From Symbiodinium natans (taxonomy: Eukaryota > Sar > Dinophyceae > Suessiales > Symbiodiniaceae), in the NCBI GenBank assembly GCA_905221605.1, contig CAJNDS010000187.1, positions 1-64,000 of the forward strand: DNA of 64,000 nucleotides, written 5' to 3'. The translations under genes were made by a program, and so were the position numbers. The notes beneath the pieces were generated by a model. It had not been told where the DNA came from. It ran no database searches and was given only the letters and a program-made list of their open reading frames with translations. Below are positions 48,217-56,444 of this stretch, in pieces. How positions within the stretch are numbered: position 1 is the first letter of the stretch; each line of letters starts with the position of its first letter.

Positions 48217-48238
48217 GTAAAATTCACCTTGGCTCAAG
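48217..48238 (+). repeat. Junction 13-mer plus leader remnant (LINE-2 / NA-A')
   Basis: GTAAAATTCACCT (48217-48229) then TGGCTCAAG (48230-48238). Confidence 0.9.
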
Positions 48239-48734
48239 TCTCGGCTCAACCCCGGTGGGGTGCGCAGGTAGTGAGCTGTTCGGTGGCCTGGAGGCTGTAC
48301 CTAAGGGTGGGCTCCAACAGGACTCAAACCGAAACCACTGTGTTTGCTCGGTAGTTCTGCCAGCCACATAGCTGCCTGTGTACGGCCTCGCCGAGTGCTG
48401 AGGGAACTTTCGACCTCGCTGCTGAGGGTGTTGTCGGCCTCGCATAAGCTGAGGATTGTGGAAAGTCTTCGGCCTCGCTCGGAGGGACAACATAGTTCGG
48501 CCTCACCACGGTTGAGGGAAACACCTCCTGGAACTGAGGTGCAAGAAGATAGCAGACCTGTGCGAGCGAAGAGGGTTCCGAGGCCTTAACTTCCTTTGTT
48601 GGAACAGGGCCCCGTCTCAACCGCAGATTTCCGCTCGTGGGCTATCGGCGACCAGAGTGGCCGTCCACAGTGCCCTGGACAGTGTGCCACACGCCAAAGA
48701 GACTTGCTGCAAGGCAGACGGAGAGCGACGGACC

Positions 48735-49127
48735 ATGCCGGCAATTGCGTGCTGTGTATTTGCATGGTCACACCAGGGGCGTCGTGAAGGGCTTTTCCTG
48801 GAACTGTCGCAGTCATATCGTATCCACTTTGTCCGTCGCACCAGGAGAGGCAACATAGCCTGGGGCAGCTGTGGGAATTGGAATGTCCAAAGAAGCCTGA
48901 ATGCAGCTAACCTCCACCTGCAGCTCCGGGATTTCCGATGCTGTGAGGATGCGAGGCTTTGGAACATCGATTTCTATGTCGATCCCACAAACCCATCCCT
49001 GATGATTGATGGCAGCGGACGTGAAATCAGGTACCTGGGTAGGCTGGTGATTATGGTGTATGGCCCTGATGTGTCGAGAAGGATGCTGGCCTTGTCGGAA
49101 GATGATGAGGAATGGATGCTCCTTTGA
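48735..49127 (+). CDS. NA-A protein, second copy
   Basis: Identical 130-residue product to 37488-37880, starting at ATG 48735. See that entry for similarities to the NA-B protein. Confidence 0.55.
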   Translation: MPAIACCVFAWSHQGRREGLFLELSQSYRIHFVRRTRRGNIAWGSCGNWNVQRSLNAANLHLQLRDFRCCEDARLWNIDFYVDPTNPSLMIDGSGREIRYLGRLVIMVYGPDVSRRMLALSEDDEEWMLL

Positions 49128-51033
49128 GGTGATGAAACGTCGCCGGCCAGTAACCAGGCAAGTGGAAGTGGATTGAATTGCGAGCACAGCCTCGCCATTA
49201 AGGGCCATGTGAGGGCAAACCCGAATGCAGGCTTAGCTTGCCGGAATGAGGGTGATCAACATACCCTCGCAGCACAATGCTTTCAGAACCCGTGAAACCA
49301 GCGGAGATGCCATGTGAGGCTATGCAAGGGCAGTTTCGGCCTCGCTATGCTGGAGTAAAGGTTCGGCCTCGCCTCGGCTGAGGGAATGGATGGTTCGGCC
49401 TCGCCAAGGCTGAGGGAACAACAGAAGGGTTGCGAAAACGCCTCGCTGATGAAGAAGGTGCATGATGTTCCGGCCTCGCATCAGCTGAGGGAAGAATGAT
49501 GGAATGGGCAGGCCGGGCACTTATTGGTCTGCCGGAATTGAGTCTGGGAGACTCTGGAAGCACTGCATGCAGCTTGGACGGCTGATGCTACTGGGCGCAA
49601 AGCGGTAAAGCAGCTTGAAGCATAGACTCCGCGGTGCCGGTGTGTCGGAGCAATTGATAGGTACAACCGCAGCCCAGCAGTGCTCAATCAAACAATGCAA
49701 CATTCGGCCTCGACTTTGGTCTGAGGGAATGTGAGCTATAAAGAGCAAACTCCAGAATATGGATGAGGGACACTGGCCAGGCATGGAGGCCAGCAAAGGG
49801 CAGGTACCAGCATTGCACTGGAGAAGCCTCGAGTCCCAATGGCAGTGAACTTTGTGGTGAGGAATACGTCGACTGGTAAGTAAGTGCGAGAAAGCCAGGG
49901 CGATTCTGGGGAGAACAGCAAGGCACGGTTAGTAAGTGCGAGAACACCGGAGCTGCTGAGAACCCTGGATTAGCCGGGACGTACTCCGTGGAGGATTCGT
50001 TGTCACTGCTTTCAGAAATGCCCACAAGGACCAAGCATGCAGCTAACCCGTGGTCGCAGAGTGGGCCTCACTTCGGTTGAGGGTAATCGACTCCCAAGTG
50101 AGAGTATGGAGTTTTGGTGGCAAACAAGAGAGCCAGCCGACTGTCTTTGGAACAATGGCTACGGCTGGATTGGAGAATGTCAAGTCTCACAATGGATAGC
50201 GGCCTCGTACATAATATCCTCACAGGCAGGGTGGGTTTGACCTGGTAGTCGGCACCTTGCCCGGCCCCCTGTCAGGCGCCTGTACCGGCCACCTGTTGAA
50301 GGTGTGTGGCGTGGGGTCACCGGTGCGTAGCGGCGATTTCGGTCGCTTAGCGTCCTCCAGCCTAAAAAGGGGTATGTTTGGGCAGGTACTTCACCTGTTC
50401 CTCCTGCTTGGCTCGTGTTGGAGATGTGTGAATCGAGGGCATGGATCCGTCAAGGTGAGATGACGAGAAAGTGCAGAATTGGCCTCAATCAATATGGAAC
50501 GGTCTATGGGGATTGACCACCCCGCTGGTAGAGGGATAGCGGCCTCTGAGAATCGGAGGGCATGGATCACCTCCCGGCAAAAGCCACAGGAAGTATGCCC
50601 TGTGCATGCAAGAGGCAGCCACCGTAACCAGAGTCCATGAAGCCTCGGGCCATGACCTGGTTTGAAGACATGTCCGGCCTCACTACGGTTGAGGGGTGTG
50701 GATGGAAGCACTCAGGACATGCAATGAGACTCGTAGAACGAGCATCTGGGTCTACAGGAATGACCTCCATTCGGTTGAGGGATAGCGGCCTCCACGAACG
50801 AGGGCATGGATCACCTCCCGAATAGACAACACAGAGAATGTGCAAGCATACAGGCAATTTGCCTTGGCCAAAGTCTTCAAGCCAATGGCAACGACTTGGT
50901 CAAAACGACATTCCGGCCTCACTTCGGTTGAGGGTAGCGGTACGTCAAAACCGAGGACAAGGAATGAGAGGGGGAACTTACCGGCAGTTTCACCCCACAG
51001 TTTTAGTAAGCTTTTGTTTCACTTGAACCCACA

Positions 51034-51048
51034 GCCCCTTCGGGTGGC
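51034..51048 (+). other. 3'-terminal UUCG stem-loop of NA-A'
   Basis: GCCCCTTCGGGTGGC, as in NA-A and LINE-2. Confidence 0.65.
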
Positions 51049-51069
51049 TACGCCTCGCAGCGTGCAGAC

Positions 51070-51091
51070 GTAAAATTCACCTTGGCTCAAG
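51070..51091 (+). repeat. Junction 13-mer plus leader remnant (NA-A' / NA-B1)
   Basis: GTAAAATTCACCT (51070-51082) then TGGCTCAAG (51083-51091). Confidence 0.9.
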
Positions 51092-51261
51092 ATCTCGGCT
51101 CAACCCCGGTGGGGTGCACAGGTAGCAGAGCGGTAGCTGTGTGAACCAGCCTCGAGTCCCCTAACTGTTTTGGGTACCAGGCCTGTTTATCACAGTCTTC
51201 ATTTGAGCCATGTCCAGAGCACCTGTGCAGTCGAGTTTCCTCACTGCCAACAAGTGACGGG

Positions 51262-52128
51262 TTGGAGTCATCTCACCCAACTTGCGATGCAGAGAGCCAG
51301 ATAGAAGGCACGGCCCGACTGGAGGGCGAAGCAGCCTGGCTTGGGGAACTCTTCCCTTATGCGAGTCCTCTTACAGCCGGCAGTGGAGTTTCTCCAGCCT
51401 TGGAAGACCAGGTAAGATGCTTGAGCAGCCTGGCAAATCCAGAGCGAACTTGGGCCCATAGAGCCAATTGTGTTTCCAGCCAAGGCAGGACTTTCCATCA
51501 AGCACTCTGCTTTCGCTGGTTTCACAAGGGCCGCAAAGAGTGGCTGCTCCTTTGCGAGGACTGCAGCGTGTATTTTGTTCGCACCAGCAAATCCGGCAAA
51601 ACAGTCAGAGCCGGACCTTGTGGGCAATGGAGATGCATGGAAGACCCAGCAGAGCTCCACGGGGGAACGGGAGGCGACCCGCCCGTGCAGTGGCTTCGCC
51701 TTTTGAACTTCAATTGCACTGGCTGTGGTAACATTCCAACCCATAACCTCAACTTCTTGCCCGGTCCTGGGAAAAGGCAACCAGCGATCTTGCATGGAGA
51801 GGATGGAAGACGCATCGAGCTCTACTGTGCCCTTTGTCTAGAAAGCTTCCTAGCGTGCACGTGGAGCTGGCCGAGTTTCGACCAAGCAGTTAGGAGACCG
51901 GTGTTTCTGGACTACGCTTCCCTTGCTGACTTGCGTCAGTTAGGTCACCAAGGTACGGAGCCCGTAGAACCTTTGCTGGCGCCGCTGTCTTCTGCAGCCA
52001 GCGCACATGGCTGGACCTTCCTTGAGGAAGGGTGTTCTCAGGATCTAGACTCCCCAGAAGAAGTAGGCAACAGTGATTGGCTAGTGTGTGGCTTTGAAGA
52101 CTTGGAAGACGTCCCCTGGGAGGTCTGA
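51262..52128 (+). pseudogene. NA-B protein, frameshifted near the start
   Basis: Compared with NA-B2, one extra base near 51233 puts the original ATG (near 51210) out of frame, leading to an early stop. The remaining 288 codons are intact. This copy keeps both predicted zinc sites: CEDC..CGQWRC and CTGC..CALC. Between and after them lie W.HKGRKEWLLL, YFVRTSKSGKTV, NFNCTGCGNIPTHNLNF, HGEDGRRIEL and an acidic tail. Function unknown; the zinc ribbons suggest nucleic-acid binding. Confidence 0.65.
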
Positions 52129-53043
52129 CCTAATCCGGCCCCAACCCACCCAAATTGCAGGAGCTATGCCCTGCCAGAATCAAGGGTGAGATGCTCACCC
52201 TCCGGAATCCCTTTGTCACGGGTGAAGCTTCTCCCCGTCCAATCAGCGACGGTCCTGTGAGTCCGTTCCCAAACTGAGAGTGCCATAGGGCACCACGGAG
52301 AATCTTGCATAGAATTGGATCTTTTAATGATCGCATAAGGTTGCAGGTTGTAAGAATGCAAGCAGAAGTGCTCAGTCCCGGCACGTACTCTGATCCATCC
52401 GTCGGAATATTTTCGCAGTTGTTCCGATGGACACCCTGCAGGACAGGTCGCCTCGATGCGGCTTTTGTTCAGCCTGACACCGGTTCGGCCCCTTTGCTCG
52501 GTCTGTGCAGCAGACCGCTGGACCGGGTTTTCGGGCTCAGGTGCTTGTGGGTCTTCCACAGGCCCAACACGGGGTTCTCGCAAACACAGCGCACGAAAGG
52601 ATAACGTTAGAACCGCACCCTGAAGATCCTGACTGGTTGATGAGGGGAGGGAGGGCGCTGAGGGGACTGGAATGGACAGGGAGACGCCGGACGAGGTTCC
52701 GGTAGCTGAGAACAAGCGGGTTTCCCACCCGATTGAGGTTTTAGGGCTTGCCGCCACTCACCCAGTTTGGGGTTACCCGTGTTTGGCCTGTCGAGGATTT
52801 CCTTTGAGTTTCCTGCAGGGTGCTGTTGTTTCTCTCCGGGTGGTGCAAGCCCATCTTGGAGGAAGCCTAGCGGCAGGCGTTGTTGTTAGGGACCAATGCT
52901 TGGCTGACGGACAGCCAGAGGCACCAGGTTGTGGAGGTTAAAGGCTGTGGCTCGGTGCCTGAAAGCCTGCCAACTGAGCTGCCCAAATCAACCAAGCCCT
53001 CCCTGCGTGCAAGTGGTATGGGCTCCTTGGAGCCGCTGAGGTT
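52129..53043 (+). other. NA-B1 non-coding part
   Basis: No conserved frame. Aligns with 54641-55467 of NA-B2 with many indels, so it is element DNA evolving without coding constraint. Confidence 0.5.
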
Positions 53044-53193
53044 AACCAGTTAGTAAGAGCGAGAAAGCTGGTTCCCCTCCCTGGTGAGTAAGTGCGAGAA
53101 AGCCAGGTCAGCAAACGGGGCAAACAGGAGCTCAGTGCTGCTGCGGCATGAGTTCCTGGGGCCTAGGTTAGTAAGGGCGAGAAAGCCTAGGCC
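53044..53193 (+). other. Three H2 hairpins: constant loop, different stems
   Basis: AACCAG/CTGGTT (53044-53073), CCTGG/CCAGG (53080-53107) and GGCCTAGG/CCTAGGCC (53160-53193). All enclose an 18-nt loop matching T(T/G)AGTAAG.GCGAGAAAG. Confidence 0.8.
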
Positions 53194-53595
53194 TGTGCCG
53201 GAGGTTGGCGACTTTGCCAAGCCACTTGCGTTCAGTTTAGTACAGGCATTGCCCATGTATCGGTTCCAGACCTTCTGCCTTTTCTGTGTGAGCCGGAAGT
53301 GGGTGATTTTCTCCCCTGTACTGGCAGGGCTGATAGGGTAGGCAGTACAGACCAGGCAGTTCAACCTGCAGAACATTTTGCCTAGGGCTTTGTACAGTGC
53401 CAAACCAGTGAGTAGCCGTAGGCCGCCGAGCTTCTCGCGGATCTGGTTAGGCCCTTTTTCTTCTCTCGGTGCTCCCTGCACATAGTACGGCCGTGTCAAG
53501 CAGGCCAAGGACACCTCGAGAGTCCCTTTTCCGTGCATAGTTAATACCTACCGGAACTCCGGTTCCGAAGAGCCTAACCTGGCTAGCGACTCAGC

Positions 53596-53609
53596 CCGCT
53601 TTCGAGTGG
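53596..53609 (+). other. 3'-terminal UUCG stem-loop of NA-B1
   Basis: CCGCT-TTCG-AGTGG: five pairs including one G:T, directly touching the 13-mer. Confidence 0.65.
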
Positions 53610-53630
53610 TAAAATTCACCTTGGCTCAAG
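53609..53630 (+). repeat. Junction 13-mer plus leader remnant (NA-B1 / NA-B2)
   Basis: GTAAAATTCACCT (53609-53621) then TGGCTCAAG (53622-53630). Confidence 0.9.
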
Positions 53631-53749
53631 GTCTCGGCTCAACCCCGGTGGGGTGCACAGGTAGCAGAGCGGTAGCTGTGTGAACCAGCCTCGAGTCCCC
53701 TAACTGTTTTGGGTACCAGGCCTGCTTTTTCACAGCCTTCATTTGAGCC

Positions 53750-54640
53750 ATGTCCAGAGCACCTGTGCAGTCGAGACCCTCACTGCCAACAAGTGACGGG
53801 TTGGAGTCTTCTCACCCAACTTGCGATGCAGAGAGCCAGAAGGAAGGCACGGCCCGACTGGAGGGCGAAGCAGCCCGGCTTGGGGAACTCTTCCCTTATG
53901 CGAGTCCTCTTACAGCCGGCTGTGGAGTTTCTCCAGCTTTGGAAGACCAGGTAAGAAGCTCGAGCAACCTGGCAAGTGTAGAGCGAACTTGGGCCCATAG
54001 AGCCAATTGTGGTCCCAGCCAAAGCAGGACTTTCCACCAAGCACTCTGCTTTCGCTGGCATCACAAGGGCCGGAAAGAGTGGCTGCTCCTCTCCGAGGAC
54101 AGCAGCGTGTATTTTGTTCGCACCAGCAAATCCGGCAAAACAGTCCGAATGGAAGACCCAGCAGAGCTCCACGGGGGCACGGGAGGCGACCCGCCCGTGC
54201 AGTGGCTTCGCCTTTTGAACTTCAATTGCACTGGCTGTGGTAACATTCCAACCCATAACCTCAACTTCGTGCCTGGTCCTGGGGAAAGGCAACCAGCGAT
54301 CTTGTATGGAGAGGATGGAAGACGCATCGAGCTCCAATGTGCCCTTTGTCTTGAAAACTTCCTGGAGTGCACGTGGAGCTGGCCGAGCTTCGATCAAGCA
54401 GTCAGGAGACAGGTGTTTCTGGACGATGCCTCCCTGGCTGACTTGCGTCAGTTAGGTCACCAAGGTACGGAGCCCGTAGAATCTTCGCTGGCGCCGCTGT
54501 CTTCTGCAGCCAGCGCACATGGCTGGACCTTCCTTGAGGAAGGGTGTTCTCAGGATCTAGACTCCCCAGAAGAAGCATGCAGCAGTGAATGGCTTGAGTG
54601 TGGCTTTGAAGACTTGGAAGACATCCCCTGGGAGGTCTGA
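53750..54640 (+). CDS. NA-B protein, 296 residues
   Basis: ATG at 53750 (MSRAPVQ..). Same protein as in NA-B1 and intact here. However, the first predicted zinc site is gone: CEDCS is SEDSS, and a 27-bp in-frame deletion removed the segment holding CGQWRC. The second site, CTGC..CALC, remains. The C-terminal part is acidic (DLDSPEEA, GFEDLEDIPWEV). No catalytic motif seen. Likely a nucleic-acid-binding accessory product of a non-autonomous retroelement; function unproven. Confidence 0.65.
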   Translation: MSRAPVQSRPSLPTSDGLESSHPTCDAESQKEGTARLEGEAARLGELFPYASPLTAGCGVSPALEDQVRSSSNLASVERTWAHRANCGPSQSRTFHQALCFRWHHKGRKEWLLLSEDSSVYFVRTSKSGKTVRMEDPAELHGGTGGDPPVQWLRLLNFNCTGCGNIPTHNLNFVPGPGERQPAILYGEDGRRIELQCALCLENFLECTWSWPSFDQAVRRQVFLDDASLADLRQLGHQGTEPVESSLAPLSSAASAHGWTFLEEGCSQDLDSPEEACSSEWLECGFEDLEDIPWEV

Positions 54641-55467
54641 CCTAATACGGCCCCAACCCACTCAAATTGCAGGAGCTATGCCCTGCCAGAATCAAGGGTG
54701 AGACTCTCCCCTCCGGAATCCATTGTCATAGAGGAGACTCTCCTTTTCAAGCAAGGATGTACAAATCAAAGCGAAACTGCTTGCAATGATTGCATAAGGA
54801 AGCAGGTTAGAGCGAAAGCAGTTCAGTGCCCAGTCCCGGCACCCCCTTTTCCATCCAACGGAATAGGTTCGCAGTTGTTCCGTTGGACACCCGGCAGGAC
54901 TGGCCGCCATGATGCGGCCTGTGTTCAGCCTGACACCGGTTCGGCACCCTTGCTCGGTCTGTCAAGCAGACCGCTGGACCGGGTTTTCGGGCTCAGGTGC
55001 TTGCGGGTACTTTCAGGCCCAACACGGGGTTCTCGCAAACGCAGCGCACGCACGGAAAACGTCAGTACCGGTCCCTGTAGATCCTCACTGGTTGATGAGG
55101 GGAGGGTTGCGCGCTGAGATGTTGAGGAACGGACGAGGATCCAAGTACACCGGCAGGTTGAGGCCGAGGGCATGATGCCCTGCATCAGTTTGGGGTTACC
55201 CGTGTTTGGCCTTTGAGTATTTCCTTTGCTGTCCCTGCAGGGTGTGTTGTTTTCTCCTGGTGGTGCAAGCCCAGCCAGGAGGAGCCTAGCGGCAGGCGTT
55301 GTTTGTTAGGGACCAAAACCTAGGCTGACGGACAGCCTGAGGCACCAGATTGCGGAGGTTAAAAGCTGTGGCTCGGTGCCCGAAAGCCTGCCCAGCTGAG
55401 ATGCCCAAATCAACCAAGCCCTCCCTGCGTGCAAGTGGTGTGGGTTCCTCTGGAGCCGCTGAGGTTG
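54641..55467 (+). other. NA-B2 non-coding part
   Basis: Counterpart of 52129-53043 with many indels. No conserved frame. Confidence 0.5.
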
Positions 55468-55618
55468 AATCAGTGAGTAAGAGCGAGAAAGTTGGTTCTT
55501 CCTCCCTGGTGAGTAAGTGCGAGAAAACCAGGTCAGCATACGGGGCAAACAGGAGCTCAGTGCTGCTGCGGCATGAGTTTCTGGGGCCTAGGTTAGTAAG
55601 TGCGAGAAAGCTTAGGCC
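55468..55618 (+). other. Three H2 hairpins of NA-B2
   Basis: AATCAG/TTGGTT (55468-55497, with wobble pairs), CCTGG/CCAGG (55505-55532) and GGCCTAGG/CTTAGGCC (55585-55618, one G:T). The loops are again exactly 18 nt. Confidence 0.8.
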
Positions 55619-56024
55619 TGTTCCGGAGGTTGGCGACTTTTGCCAATCCACTTGTTTGCAGTTTGTACAGGCATTGCCCATGTGTCGGTTCCGGACCTTC
55701 TGCCTTTTCTGAGTGAGCCGAATGTGGGTGAGTTTCTCCCCTGTACAGGCAGGGCTTATAGGGTAGGCAGTACAGACCAGGCAGTTCAACCTGCAGAACA
55801 TTTGCCTAGGGCTTTGTATAGAGCCAAACCAGTGAGTAGCCGTAGGCCGCCGAGCTTCTCGCGGAACTGGTTAAGCCCTCAATGCTTTCTCTCGGTGTTC
55901 CCTGCACATAGTTCGGCCGTGTTAAGCAGGCCAAGGACACCTCGAGAGTTTTTCCTTTTCTGTGCATAGTTAATGTTTTCCGGAACTTCGGTTCCGAAGA
56001 GCCTAACCTGGCTAGCGACGCAGC

Positions 56025-56079
56025 CCGCTTTCGTGTGGTAAAATTCACCTGGCTCAAGCTGGCTCAAGTTGTGGCTCAA
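56025..56079 (+). repeat. Stem-loop, junction 13-mer and three tandem leader remnants (NA-B2 / LINE-3)
   Basis: CCGCTTTCGTGTGG (56025-56038), GTAAAATTCACCT (56038-56050), then TGGCTCAAG at 56050 and 56060 and TGGCTCAA at 56072. Confidence 0.88.
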
Positions 56080-56444
56080 AACGCTGCACGCAGTGCCGTC
56101 GTGGCCAGCCTTGGGGCCTACTTTCCTAGAGGTCTCTACCGGGCCCAAACCGCAACCTTAAAGGTCGTAGGCTGGCTGTCCAGCAAGGGTTGGGCGGGGT
56201 AGCGGTCTCTTCCAGTGGAGGCTCAGGGCCGACACTGAAGCGCGTAGTTGAGCCATTGCATTTCCCTTGAACACTTGGACAATCTTGCTTGCACAGTCCG
56301 CTTGATTTTCTTGAAAAAGGGAACTTTTGTTTTGAGGGCCTTGCTTGCAAAAACGCCCTTAGTTTTGTTGCCATACTTTTCTTGCAGTACAGTTTTCTTG
56401 AAGAGCGGCAGCAATCGCGGCCGAAGTTGCGCCGGCAAGTTGGC

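Larger units (their letters stand above)
39842..48229 (+). mobile_element. LINE-2: complete non-LTR retrotransposon with three ORFs
   Basis: 8.4 kb. 5' leader remnant; 5' UTR with six H1 motifs (39994-40162); ORF1; ORF2; ORF3; 3' UTR with about five H1 motifs (47970-48124); terminal UUCG stem-loop (48181-48195); 13-mer. All three ORFs are open, so this copy may be active or very recent. Confidence 0.9.
48230..51082 (+). mobile_element. NA-A': second copy of NA-A
   Basis: Same length and content as 36983-39836, offset 11247 bp. Differences seen: a G-run indel near 50481, a T indel near 50760, an extra T near 50980 and a T-to-C change near 51058. Either two independent insertions of one source or one duplication of a NA-A plus LINE-2 unit. 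Confidence 0.9.
51083..53621 (+). mobile_element. NA-B1: non-autonomous element
   Basis: 2.5 kb. Shares the 5' leader remnant and the CCCCGGTGGGGTGC block with LINE-2/NA-A, then diverges. One ORF region (51205-52128), then a long non-coding part carrying three H2 hairpins. Closely related to NA-B2. Confidence 0.85.
53622..56050 (+). mobile_element. NA-B2: non-autonomous element
   Basis: 2.4 kb paralogue of NA-B1, with the same start, one intact ORF, three H2 hairpins and a UUCG 3' stem-loop. Confidence 0.85.

Noticed and set aside
36983-51082. Regularly recurring GGCCTC..GAGGG motifs as a CRISPR array or simple satellite
   Set aside because: Spacing is irregular, copies lie inside ORFs, inner bases covary and no cas genes exist; the genome is eukaryotic.
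51115-51165. tRNA-like promoter boxes in the NA-B 5' end (TAGCAGAGCGG and GCCTCGAGTCC)
   Set aside because: Both boxes resemble RNA polymerase III A and B boxes, but they are only about 15 bp apart, too close for a tRNA-type promoter, and no tRNA fold forms.
51412-51479. Possible 68-bp GT-AG intron in the NA-B ORF (GTAAGATG..TTTCCAG)
   Set aside because: Removing 68 bp would break the frame that is conserved without splicing in NA-B2.
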